NCBI GenBank assembly: GCA_002292185.1
Contig: DBBL01000068.1
Span: 1 to 14,864, forward strand
Direction: 5' to 3'
Length of the DNA stretch: 14,864 bases
From: Akkermansiaceae bacterium UBA985
GTDB taxonomy: Bacteria; Verrucomicrobiota; Verrucomicrobiia; Verrucomicrobiales; Akkermansiaceae
Every line of letters starts with the position of its first letter. Position 1 is the stretch's first letter. The notes beneath the pieces were generated by a model. The model saw only the letters and a program-made list of their open reading frames with translations, did not search any database and had not been told where the DNA came from. Below are positions 6,871 through 14,376 of this stretch, piece by piece. A program made the position numbers and the translations under genes.

Positions 6871-7401
6871 TCATGCCTTGTTGTTTTGCGTTACTTCCAC
6901 AAAATCGACTCCATCTGTCCCCTTGAGCTTCACATCAACATAATCTAAGCGTTGTGTTTCAAGGTGAATACCCACATAGTCTGGAGCAAAAGGAAGCTCT
7001 CGGTGACCGCGGTCAATCAATACCGCCAAGTCTATTTTGGCAGGTCTTCCATAGTCCATAATAGCATCTATAGCGGCACGGACAGTGCGCCCAGTGAAGA
7101 GAACATCATCTACAAGAATGATGTGAGCTTTGTCTACTGGGAATGGAAGCTCACTACCTTGCAGCTTAGGATTTGAGTTTAAGTGCGCAAGATCATCCCT
7201 GTAGAGCGAGATATCGAGAATACCCATGGGCACCTCGATCCCTATTTTGGAGAGTTGCTCAAGGATTCTTGCGGCTACTTCATCACCACGGCTACGAACC
7301 CCCACGAGGACAAATTTTCCATCCGGGTTGCATTGCCCAATTTGTTCGGCAATAGCTTTTACCCCGTTTGAGATATCTGCCTCTGTGAGAGTGCTTAGCA
7401 T
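6871..7401 (-). CDS. pyrR: PyrR: pyrimidine regulator / uracil phosphoribosyltransferase
   Basis: PyrR senses UMP/UTP and regulates pyr genes by binding leader RNA in many bacteria; it also has uracil phosphoribosyltransferase activity. From ATG 7401 the product is 176 residues, close to the usual 180, starting MLSTLTEADI as PyrR proteins do. It shows LVGVRSRGDEVA, DISLYRDDL, the PRPP motif IILVDDVLFTGRTVRAAIDA and VLIDRGHRELPFAPDYVG, all strongly typical of PyrR rather than plain Upp. An in-frame TTG at 7431 would extend it by 10 residues and overlap purE by 11 bases, but the ATG fits the family better and leaves a 19-base gap. It lies between purE and pyrB, so it should act on the pyrBC genes behind it. 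Whether it is an RNA-binding regulator here cannot be told. Confidence 0.93.
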   Translation of the reverse strand: MLSTLTEADISNGVKAIAEQIGQCNPDGKFVLVGVRSRGDEVAARILEQLSKIGIEVPMGILDISLYRDDLAHLNSNPKLQGSELPFPVDKAHIILVDDVLFTGRTVRAAIDAIMDYGRPAKIDLAVLIDRGHRELPFAPDYVGIHLETQRLDYVDVKLKGTDGVDFVEVTQNNKA

Positions 7402-7420
7402 TTCTTTCTTGGTAATGTGC

Positions 7421-7828
7421 CTAGGAGGCAAGTTGGATAATACGATGAGCGGCCATGGCCGCGTTCATAGGAGCTTTGCTGTGTAGACCCACCGTTGTCG
7501 CAGGAACCCCACCAGGCAATTGGCTAATAGAGAGTAGCGCATCAATTCCATTGAGCGGCCCACCCGGCACGGGCACTCCGATCACAGGAAGAGACGTTTT
7601 CATTACCACTACACCAGGAAGTGCTGCAGCAAGACCGGCAATAGCGAGGATAACTGCTTTTTCACCAGACTCCTCAAGCTTTGCCAAATACTCGATTAAT
7701 TCACTCAAATTACGGTGAGCCGAGAGAACGGACTCTTCATAATTCACTTCGTTTTCGTTCAGATAAGCGCGGGCTGGCTCCATGAATGGCATATCATTGG
7801 CGCTGCCGTAAATCATAATTACTTTCAT
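7421..7828 (-). CDS. purE: 5-(carboxyamino)imidazole ribonucleotide mutase (PurE family)
   Basis: PurE makes CAIR in purine synthesis, from N5-CAIR (class I, with PurK) or from AIR and CO2 (class II). The ATG at 7828 has a strong purine-rich GCAGGGGGCG just upstream, better than the in-frame GTG at 7858. The product is 135 residues, short for PurE (about 160) because both ends are trimmed. It shows IYGSANDMPFM (S9, D12), SAHR at 36-39, AIAGLAAALPG at 62-72, PVIGVPV, GIDALLSISQLPGGVPATTV and a C-terminal NAAMAAHRI. In class I enzymes the third motif reads AAHLPG; here the His is Ala69, so the class is uncertain, although SAHR favours class I. No purK lies in the window. It leads the cluster purE-pyrR-pyrB-pyrC. 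Confidence 0.88.
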   Translation of the reverse strand: MKVIMIYGSANDMPFMEPARAYLNENEVNYEESVLSAHRNLSELIEYLAKLEESGEKAVILAIAGLAAALPGVVVMKTSLPVIGVPVPGGPLNGIDALLSISQLPGGVPATTVGLHSKAPMNAAMAAHRIIQLAS

Positions 7829-7974
7829 TGCGCCCCCTGCGTAGCCATTACAAACCACCTTGGCAAGTAGATTGGAATGATCTCCGTGCCATATTTTGAC
7901 GACTCCGTTTACGTATCATTTTTAATCTGTAACGCTCGCTGTGCTTGAATCGTGTCGCCCTGGGTAAAACTCAC

Positions 7975-8754
7975 TTAGTCTTCCTTCACCCAGATGTTGC
8001 GGAACTCGATCGGGTCACCGTGCCACTGGATGCGAATAGGGGCTTTTTCAGGGTGGTCTTTAGGATACTTAGCCACCTTTTTGTGTGTTGTCGGGCCGTA
8101 GATTTCCTGACGATCGTGCACCTTTACCCCGTTATGAACCACGGTGATGTAGGCTGGTTTTTCGACTCCACGGTCACCATAAACCGGAGCTTCAAAAGTA
8201 ATATCGTAACTTTGCCACTCACCCTGGGGAACAGAGGCATTCACACTCGGTGGGTTTTGCCCATAAATAGCGGCAGCCTGACCGTCTGCATAAGTGACAT
8301 TCTTATAGCTCTCCTGAATCTGAATCTCATATCTACCCATCAGGAAAATACCACTATTGCCACCCTGCTGCCCATCGACCTTACGGCCCGCAGGAATCCT
8401 CCACTCCACATGCAAGGTACAACTTCCAAAGCTCTGCTTACTGTTGGCAGAGCCGGGCGAAGCAATCATCACGCCATCCTTTACCTTCCATGCTTTTGTA
8501 AAAGCATCTGCATTTTTACCATCAAACAAGACAAGTGCATCTGTGGGTGGTTTCGTGCATACAGCCCCTTTACTCACAACCTTCTCAGGGTGCGGCCGGT
8601 CCATCTGGTGCACTGTGTAATCACTCCACGGCTGCTTGGGTGTGTTATATTTTTTTTGCTGTGCTTTGGCTTGCTCTGCTCCGGCAGCGGTAGTCGCAAA
8701 AAGGCCAAGGGAAACAACACTAAAGAAGATGGCGGATAGGGATAGCTTAGACAT
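7975..8754 (-). CDS. Secreted DUF1080 (3-keto-disaccharide hydrolase-type) protein
   Basis: This 259-residue exported protein belongs to the DUF1080 family (Pfam 3-keto-disaccharide hydrolase), a jelly-roll fold common in Verrucomicrobiota, Planctomycetota and Bacteroidota. A signal peptide covers about residues 1-26 (SLSAIFFSVVSLGLFATTAAGA) with cleavage near AGA-EQA. The domain begins with ALVLFDGKNADAF at 73-85 and contains LHVEWRIPAG, the core motif NSGIFLMGRYEIQIQESY at 133-150, AIYGQNPPSVNAS, GEWQSYDITFEAP and the closing RIQWHGDPIEFRNIWV. Residues 30-70 form a polar linker with no recognised motif. Known members act on 3-keto-glycosides or disaccharides in periplasmic glycan use. The substrate here is unknown. 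No sugar-transport or glycosidase gene is adjacent, so context does not narrow the role. Confidence 0.88.
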   Translation of the reverse strand: MSKLSLSAIFFSVVSLGLFATTAAGAEQAKAQQKKYNTPKQPWSDYTVHQMDRPHPEKVVSKGAVCTKPPTDALVLFDGKNADAFTKAWKVKDGVMIASPGSANSKQSFGSCTLHVEWRIPAGRKVDGQQGGNSGIFLMGRYEIQIQESYKNVTYADGQAAAIYGQNPPSVNASVPQGEWQSYDITFEAPVYGDRGVEKPAYITVVHNGVKVHDRQEIYGPTTHKKVAKYPKDHPEKAPIRIQWHGDPIEFRNIWVKED

Positions 8755-8804
8755 AAGTTTGTTACGGAATTCTCAAGAGTGTTTTTTCATCAAAGCAGCC
8801 TCTC

Positions 8805-10787
8805 TTAGCCTCTGCGGAAACCAGCCTTTAGCTCGGCAATACTGGTTGCCCTAAGCGCCAGAACCAAAACGGCATACACCGACATGCCGAGCCCAATGAG
8901 CAATGCCAAGGCTGTGCATTGTTTCCAAAATGCGCCTTCGAACCACGAGCCAAGCAGCTGATAGCCACCCCATACAAGTGCGCCCATCGCTACACTCGCC
9001 ATGCAAATACGTAGTGACTTAGTCCAAAATGCCTTGTCCACGTGCACCAAGCCCTTCAATCCACGCGCCAGCAAAAGCACATTCACCCATGCTGCAATAG
9101 TCGTGGCGATAGCGATCCCCACATGCCCGAGAGGAGCAAACAGCAACAGACTAACCACAATATTAACCAGCACGGTAATACCAGCCATTATCATTGGAGC
9201 ACGGGTATTTTCACGGGCAAAGAAACCGGGTTGCAGCACCTTGATCAACACATAACCGGGAAGCCCAAGGGCAAAACCACGCAGCGCCATACCCGTCTGA
9301 TAGGCATCATCGGCGGTAAACTCACCACGCTGGAATAACACCGTGATGATCGGCTCAGGAATGACCATCATCGCCACGGCTGCCGGCAGAGTAATGAGCA
9401 AACCCAACTCCATGCCACGCACCATGCTATCCGATGCCCCTTTTGCATCATCACGCCTGACCAGTCTGGTGACCTCCGGTAACAGCACTACGCCAAGAGC
9501 GATGCCGATCATTCCCAGCGGCAGCTGATACACCCGGTCCGAGTAATAAAGCCATGAAATCGCACCCTGTTTGAATGAAGCAATAATACCACCTACCAGC
9601 AGGTTGATTTGTTGAATACCAGCAGCCAAAATACCGGGCCCCATCAGCAGAAAAAGACGTTTGATCGAGCTATCAAAAACAGGCTTCTGCAACCTAACAT
9701 GATAGCCGTTTTTCCAGCATGTGCCGTAAAGCATCGAGAACTGCAAGACTCCAGCAATGGCCACACACCAGGCAAGAACATGCGCGGGCACCTCCGAGTG
9801 CTGCCAGGCAACAAAAATCCCGAGGCCTGCCAAAAAGACAATGTTCAGCAAAATGGGAGCTGCTGCTGGCACCCCAAAGATCTTGAAGGTATTGAGCACC
9901 CCACTCAGGTGCGCTACCAATGCCATGAAAAGCAGATAGCAAAATGTGATTTGAGAAAGCCTTACCGTTAAATCAAAAGTATCTGGGTGATTACGATAGA
10001 TTTTAAACTGATGGTCACCCCCAACACCCTCAACGCTGGCAGTCCTCATCAGCTCACCTTCAAACCAGCCGAAATCATGCCGCTTAGGTAAGTATATCCA
10101 GGCTCGGGTGCCATCCTGGATGAGGGAGTAGCCACCCTTACCCATCGTAATTCCCTCCATGGGATTGACCTTCTTAAGGACATCTCCATCTGAAGCATTG
10201 ATGAGCCCATATTGATAATCTTGCAGACTCACCGAGTCACCCCTTGGCCCGTCTCCAATAATATTTGAAAACTTCCTGGGAAGCTCCTTCACCAGACGCA
10301 GCTTGGCAAGCTGCTGCTGAGCCGTGCCCCCCGCCCCATCTATGGTTAGACAAATGGCGCGTGAGCCACTGATTGCCATCGAGAAATTTTCACGTTCGGG
10401 AGTGTCAGCAGAAACCCCCAAGGGCATCTCCACCTTGGCCTTAAATCCAGGCACCACCGCCCCCATGATCCAATGCATGCAAGGAATAGCCACCAAAGTC
10501 AGAGCAATGAGAACCACCAGCAAGGTTGAAAAAGCGTTCGAGGCAAACTTCATCGCATCCTCTTCACCCTCTTTCTCTAGTCGCCTACCGAACATCGGCA
10601 CGAATGCCGCATTAAAAGCACCCTCACCAAAGATCCGACGAAACAGATTCGGAAAACGAAATGCCGAGAAAAACGCATCCCCCAACAAACCCGAACCTAA
10701 ATAACGGGCGATGAGAATGTCCCGCACAAACCCAAGCACACGGCTAATGGCCGTGAAACCGGATACTTGCATTAGGGAACGTAACAT
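8805..10787 (-). CDS. murJ: Lipid II flippase MurJ with a large inserted domain
   Basis: MurJ moves lipid-linked peptidoglycan precursor across the inner membrane. The N terminus has the signature SRVLGFVRD (R16, R22), LLGDAFF (D37) and RFPNLFRRIFGEGAF (R50/R51), the functionally important polar residues of the central cavity. After the third helix (about 87-113, ending VVPGF) about 155 residues (116-271) interrupt the usual sequence, then TVRLSQITFCYLLFMALVAHLSGVLN resumes with helix 4. The remainder shows the YYSDRVYQLPLGMIGIALGVVLLPEV motif and the remaining helices to residue 660. A typical MurJ is about 500-550 residues, so the insert explains the excess. It falls in the loop predicted to face the periplasm and looks soluble and strand-rich. 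There are no stop codons or frameshifts. Nothing else in the peptidoglycan pathway lies nearby. Confidence 0.93.
   Translation of the reverse strand: MLRSLMQVSGFTAISRVLGFVRDILIARYLGSGLLGDAFFSAFRFPNLFRRIFGEGAFNAAFVPMFGRRLEKEGEEDAMKFASNAFSTLLVVLIALTLVAIPCMHWIMGAVVPGFKAKVEMPLGVSADTPERENFSMAISGSRAICLTIDGAGGTAQQQLAKLRLVKELPRKFSNIIGDGPRGDSVSLQDYQYGLINASDGDVLKKVNPMEGITMGKGGYSLIQDGTRAWIYLPKRHDFGWFEGELMRTASVEGVGGDHQFKIYRNHPDTFDLTVRLSQITFCYLLFMALVAHLSGVLNTFKIFGVPAAAPILLNIVFLAGLGIFVAWQHSEVPAHVLAWCVAIAGVLQFSMLYGTCWKNGYHVRLQKPVFDSSIKRLFLLMGPGILAAGIQQINLLVGGIIASFKQGAISWLYYSDRVYQLPLGMIGIALGVVLLPEVTRLVRRDDAKGASDSMVRGMELGLLITLPAAVAMMVIPEPIITVLFQRGEFTADDAYQTGMALRGFALGLPGYVLIKVLQPGFFARENTRAPMIMAGITVLVNIVVSLLLFAPLGHVGIAIATTIAAWVNVLLLARGLKGLVHVDKAFWTKSLRICMASVAMGALVWGGYQLLGSWFEGAFWKQCTALALLIGLGMSVYAVLVLALRATSIAELKAGFRRG
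9975..10442 (-). other. Inserted soluble domain within murJ
   Basis: Codons 116-271 of murJ encode a region without long hydrophobic helices, placed between transmembrane helices 3 and 4. It contains SGSRAICLTIDGAGGTAQQQ, a basic stretch KLRLVKELPRKF, and Gly/aromatic strands such as GGYSLIQDGTRAWIYLPKR. I recognise no known domain. It is in frame, with base composition similar to the rest of the gene. Confidence 0.7.
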
Positions 10788-10835
10788 GACTGATCTGCTG
10801 CGCGGGTCTTTGTCTGGAAATTGAACTCGGTTAAT

Positions 10836-11879
10836 TTAGCGAATGCTTGCACGGCGGAGTTTATCCATTATCGCCACTCCCAAACCTGTCTCAGAAACTG
10901 GCTCGGCAATGATCTCATCCACTCCACTCTCATCAAGCAGACGCAATACATAGAAAAATCTCACGGCGGCCTCTGCGAGCTTACCATTTCCCGGTGAAAG
11001 CTGCTCAACAACAGACCAATCATGCAGACCTATAAAGCCCGCCTTGTCCGAGCCACAATAACTGAGCAAACCATATTTTTTACCAGGCTCTGGTTTGAAA
11101 TCAGAAGGTTTGGCCAATAAGCGCAGAGGTGTCACCGGCGCGTAATGACTAGCGAGCTGCCCCGGGGCTTCAGGAGCATTCTCGGAACGATTCCTTTTCG
11201 CCCGCACGACTTTACCAAAGCGCTGCAACATCTCTTTGGTCACCGGTCCTGCCCTCAGCACATGGATAAGCACTCCTTTTTTACCCGCATCAGCAGAAAT
11301 TTCTGGCCTGATGATCGTGCTCTCTAATCCCTCTCGGCAAGCTCCGCCATCAATGATCATAGGAATAAGTCCTGACAATTCCTTCTCCACGGCACTAGCT
11401 GAAGTCGGACTAATCCTGCCAAACCTATTGGCACTAGGAGCGGCAATGGGGCGGCCTAACTTCCTGATAATGGCCTTCATTAGCGGGTGCGCACTCATTC
11501 TTACCGCCACAGAAGGCAAGCCACTGGTTACAATATCGGGAACGCATTCTTTTTTGGATAAAATCAATGTCAACGGCCCAGGCCAATACGCCTTCATGAG
11601 TTTGTCAATTACCTCTCTGAGTTCATCCGGAACATCAGCAACCTCATCGACCTGCTCATATGAACCCACGTGCACGATTAGCGGGTCAAAGCTAGGGCGT
11701 TGCTTGGCGGCAAAAATCTTAGCGACCGCCTCAGAATTCATAGCATCGGCGCCCAAGCCGTAAACCGTCTCTGTGGGCAAGGCAACCACCTCGCCTTTCT
11801 CCAATAGGCCCACGGCCAGCTCCACAATCTTGTTTTGCTCCGCAGGATCGGAAGCGTCGATAACTTGAGTTTCGGTCAC
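10836..11879 (-). CDS. tsaC: Threonylcarbamoyl-AMP synthase, Sua5/YwlC type
   Basis: This enzyme makes threonylcarbamoyl-AMP from threonine, bicarbonate and ATP for the t6A37 modification of ANN-decoding tRNAs. The 347-residue length marks the two-domain Sua5/YwlC form (sometimes called tsaC2), not the short TsaC. The YrdC domain (about 15-225) shows ALPTETVYGLGAD at 33-45, AAKQRPSFDPL at 57-67, WPGPLTLIL, PSANRFGRISPTSA at 148-161 and LESTII at 185-190. A linker with PGQLASHYAPVTPL (239-252) is the conserved loop closing the active site, and a C-terminal Sua5 domain runs to GLGVAIMDKLRRA. The start is GTG at 11879; no in-frame ATG occurs before the core motif. It is divergent from aroK across a 194-base gap and 48 bases upstream of murJ, so the two may be cotranscribed. 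Confidence 0.93.
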   Translation of the reverse strand: MTETQVIDASDPAEQNKIVELAVGLLEKGEVVALPTETVYGLGADAMNSEAVAKIFAAKQRPSFDPLIVHVGSYEQVDEVADVPDELREVIDKLMKAYWPGPLTLILSKKECVPDIVTSGLPSVAVRMSAHPLMKAIIRKLGRPIAAPSANRFGRISPTSASAVEKELSGLIPMIIDGGACREGLESTIIRPEISADAGKKGVLIHVLRAGPVTKEMLQRFGKVVRAKRNRSENAPEAPGQLASHYAPVTPLRLLAKPSDFKPEPGKKYGLLSYCGSDKAGFIGLHDWSVVEQLSPGNGKLAEAAVRFFYVLRLLDESGVDEIIAEPVSETGLGVAIMDKLRRASIR

Positions 11880-12073
11880 GCTTTCTGAATTAGCGCATCA
11901 ATGACAAAAATAGAAGCTTAATACGCTCTAGCTTTTATCAGCAATCGAGCATTTCAAAATGCCAAACCGATAAACATCCATATCGATACTCAAGCTTCAG
12001 CATCACAACAGGATGACAACTTTTCTATTTTTCCCTATCGCCTCAAGCCCCACACTTATCTAGGATTCAACTC

Positions 12074-12643
12074 ATGGAGCATGCGCCTCAAACACCTACT
12101 CAAAACCAGCAACCTTTAGAGAATATCATATTGGTTGGTTTTATGGGCTCAGGCAAGTCGAGCCTGGGAAGAGAGCTGCATCAAAATCTTGGCTACCAAC
12201 TCATCGACACCGATCACGTCATTGAAAAACAAACAGGAAAATCAATACCTGACATTTTCTCACAAGATGGTGAAGCCGCGTTCCGTAATCTTGAAACCGA
12301 GCAATTAAAGCAGTTAATCGCTGAAAAAACGAGCAAGCACATTATTTCTACGGGCGGAGGTATCGTTTGTACGCCAGAAAACAGAACCATACTTCGCCAG
12401 CTCGGATTCGTCGTCTGGTTGAAATGCTCTGAAGAAGATATTTTTGAGCGCACTTCTCAGAACAAAAACCGGCCACTGCTGCAATGTGATGACCCTATGC
12501 AAGCGATCAAGACCCTCCTTCAAGAGAGATCACCCTACTATGAAGAAACCGCACACATAGAGATCAACACCACTGGCCTAAGCCTTGATGAGGTCTCCTG
12601 TGGCATCCTTGAGAGTGCTCGGTATTATTTTGGCTCTGCATGA
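12074..12643 (+). CDS. aroK: Shikimate kinase
   Basis: Shikimate kinase phosphorylates shikimate to shikimate 3-phosphate with ATP, the fifth step of the shikimate pathway to aromatic amino acids. The 189-residue product has about 15 extra N-terminal residues before VGFMGSGKSS (Walker A, K28). It shows the shikimate-binding LIDTD (D45, D47), EAAFRNLE with R71, STGGG (92-96), the lid segment KNRPLL with R133 and adenine/lid-side ERSPYYEE with R152. All key residues are present. An AGGA lies 9 bases before the ATG. It probably shares a promoter with the polyprenyl synthase gene 97 bases downstream; the gap contains a weak inverted repeat without a T-run. aroK and aroL cannot be distinguished; aroK is used as the default name. 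Confidence 0.93.
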   Translation: MEHAPQTPTQNQQPLENIILVGFMGSGKSSLGRELHQNLGYQLIDTDHVIEKQTGKSIPDIFSQDGEAAFRNLETEQLKQLIAEKTSKHIISTGGGIVCTPENRTILRQLGFVVWLKCSEEDIFERTSQNKNRPLLQCDDPMQAIKTLLQERSPYYEETAHIEINTTGLSLDEVSCGILESARYYFGSA

Positions 12644-12740
12644 CAGCATCCATCTTCAACTTTACTGGATAAAAGTTGCAGCAAAACACCCTATGTGTAT
12701 ATAGTTTGCATCCACAAAACCCTTTTATATCAGTTCCGAT

Positions 12741-13742
12741 ATGTCCACCACTAAGCCAAGTTCGACGCCCAAAATACCATTCAAGCTGGTCAAGCAAGAG
12801 CTCAAAGATGTAGAGGCTCAGATTCGAGATCAGGTACGTGCCTTCGATCCTGCCGTCGCCCCTTACATCGATTATATCTGCAACACCAGCGGCAAACGCA
12901 TCCGCCCTATCTTGTCCATTCTTGTAGGTGGCGCTACCGGTGGCGTAAAACCCGACCACCTGACCATTGGGGTGATCCTTGAGCTCATCCACATGTCTAC
13001 ATTGGTTCATGATGACATCATTGATGGCGCTGACACTCGCCGCCAAGTCCCAACAGCCAATGCAAAGTGGGGCAATGGCATGGCCGTCCTGCTGGGTGAC
13101 GCCTTGTTCTCTCACTCTCTTTTACTGGCTACCAATTTCAATAGCATCGAAATCTGCCGCAAGGTCGGCCAAGCCTCTCGTGAAGTCTGTGAGGGCGAGG
13201 TCATGCAAACCCAGAGAAGGTTTGATTTCACCCTCACCAAAGAAGACTATTTCCACATTATCGAACTCAAAACTGGAGCCCTCTTCGCTGCCGCGACAAG
13301 CATACCGGCAGCCCTTTCAGAGGTAAGCCAAGAAACCGAAGATATGCTCTACGACTACGGCATGAAGCTAGGCACAGCCTACCAAATTTACGATGACTGC
13401 CTTGACCTTGTTGGCAGCGAAGAACAAGTAGGCAAGACTTTGCGCACTGATCTCGAAAAGGGCAAACTTACCCTGCCGCTACTTAATTTACTGGAAAAAG
13501 CAAACAAGACTCAGCGTGAGCAGCTCAATAAACGCATCATTGAACAAGAGCCCTTGGACCTCCCTGTTCTCGTAGGTATTGCTGAATACGAAGGTGCAGT
13601 GGAGTCAGCCTTGGATACAGCCTCACTCTTGCTTGCCGATGCCCGTAAATGCTTAGAAGTTCTTAGCGAAAGTGAATGGCGTAACGGCCTCGAGGAAGTC
13701 ACCTATTATCTTGAGGGGCTACTCAACAAATGTAGGCGTTAG
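12741..13742 (+). CDS. Long-chain polyprenyl diphosphate synthase
   Basis: This trans-prenyltransferase (IspA/IspB/HepT superfamily) lengthens allylic diphosphates with isopentenyl diphosphate, most likely to supply the side chain of menaquinone. The 333-residue protein has GKRIRP (51-56), the first Asp-rich motif HDDIIDGADTRR (D91, D92, D95), the Lys in ELKTGALF (K177) and the second Asp-rich motif YQIYDDCLDLVG (D218, D219, D222) followed by GKTLRTDLEKGKLTLPLL. Just before the first motif the residues are STLVH; the fifth residue upstream is Ser, a small residue where short-chain enzymes carry aromatic ones, so a long product (C35-C45) is expected, but exact length cannot be read. In the GKxxGxD motif the Gly is replaced by Arg (GKTLRTD). 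It follows aroK on the same strand. Confidence 0.9.
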   Translation: MSTTKPSSTPKIPFKLVKQELKDVEAQIRDQVRAFDPAVAPYIDYICNTSGKRIRPILSILVGGATGGVKPDHLTIGVILELIHMSTLVHDDIIDGADTRRQVPTANAKWGNGMAVLLGDALFSHSLLLATNFNSIEICRKVGQASREVCEGEVMQTQRRFDFTLTKEDYFHIIELKTGALFAAATSIPAALSEVSQETEDMLYDYGMKLGTAYQIYDDCLDLVGSEEQVGKTLRTDLEKGKLTLPLLNLLEKANKTQREQLNKRIIEQEPLDLPVLVGIAEYEGAVESALDTASLLLADARKCLEVLSESEWRNGLEEVTYYLEGLLNKCRR

Positions 13743-13771
13743 CTGCCACTACTAGCTGGGTCCAACCAGCC

Positions 13772-14236
13772 CTAACCAGCATTTTGCCTGCTGATTACGT
13801 GCAGGTTGTCTAATCCTTGATTGGTAAACTCCTGCCAATAGCGCTTGGTAATTGGCTCTGCTAGAGCCTTACGTTCCGCCTCGCTCATGGCTTCGAGCGC
13901 AGCCTTACCATGCCGTTTATTAAGCTCACGGTCTGCCATCCGAACTACGAGCTCTTCCCAGAAAGTTTCTGATCTCATCTCATCGTAACACTGGGCATAA
14001 AATGAAGATTCTTCCTTGTCCTTCCGAAGACGCAAGCGCTGCCGTTCAGGATCATTCTCAACTTCTCCACCCAGCCCATGATGCTGCATACGAGAAAGGA
14101 TCTTTTCCAACATATCATCGAAGCGAGCAACCCCCTCATCTGCGCCAGGCTTGTGATTCCAAAACGTTGCCCAACATGCAAGCGTCAACATCTCAGAGAG
14201 AGTCGACAACTCATCATCAGTAAAACGAAGGTGCAT
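13772..14236 (-). CDS. Hypothetical charged alpha-helical protein
   Basis: I do not recognise this 154-residue protein. It has no signal peptide and no membrane helix. It starts MHLRFTDDELSTLSEMLTLACWATFWNHKPGADEGVARFDDM, then an acidic/basic helical part rich in Glu, Arg and Lys (residues 60-130) with no Cys or His cluster suggesting a metal site. The composition suggests a small cytoplasmic, mostly helical protein, possibly a binding partner. It converges with the polyprenyl synthase gene (29-base gap) and diverges from the TPM gene, sharing the intergenic region 14237-14376. A clear ATG, a frame longer than chance and protein-like amino-acid use support coding. Confidence 0.7.
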   Translation of the reverse strand: MHLRFTDDELSTLSEMLTLACWATFWNHKPGADEGVARFDDMLEKILSRMQHHGLGGEVENDPERQRLRLRKDKEESSFYAQCYDEMRSETFWEELVVRMADRELNKRHGKAALEAMSEAERKALAEPITKRYWQEFTNQGLDNLHVISRQNAG

Positions 14237-14294
14237 GCCGTAGAATCTGAGAGAACAAGTACAAGAAACAAGCTAAATTGAGCCAAAAGCAGAT

Positions 14295-14346
14295 AAAGCC
14301 CTGAGAGCTTTCATTATTTTAGTCCAAAGCCTTCTTTTAGCTTTGG
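14295..14346. repeat. Two small adjacent hairpins upstream of the TPM gene
   Basis: AAAGC (14295-14299) pairs with GCTTT (14307-14311), and CCAAAGC (14324-14330) pairs with GCTTTGG (14340-14346). The arms of the two hairpins are alike, so alternative pairings between them are possible. They lie in the divergent gap directly ahead of the TPM gene and could be a leader structure or a protein site. No regulator is suggested. Confidence 0.3.
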
Positions 14347-14376
14347 GCAAGCTTCATGTTCCGTATAATCTCCGGC

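Noticed and set aside
7945..8739. A 264-codon open frame on the plus strand opposite the DUF1080 gene
   Set aside because: Its translation is rich in His, Cys, Arg and Leu with no domain, while the minus-strand frame encodes a full DUF1080 protein with a signal peptide. It is an antisense shadow of codon bias.
11955..11970. Short palindrome GCATTTCAAAATGC in the tsaC-aroK gap
   Set aside because: A 6-bp repeat with a 2-base loop is expected by chance in AT-rich spacer and nothing else supports a site.
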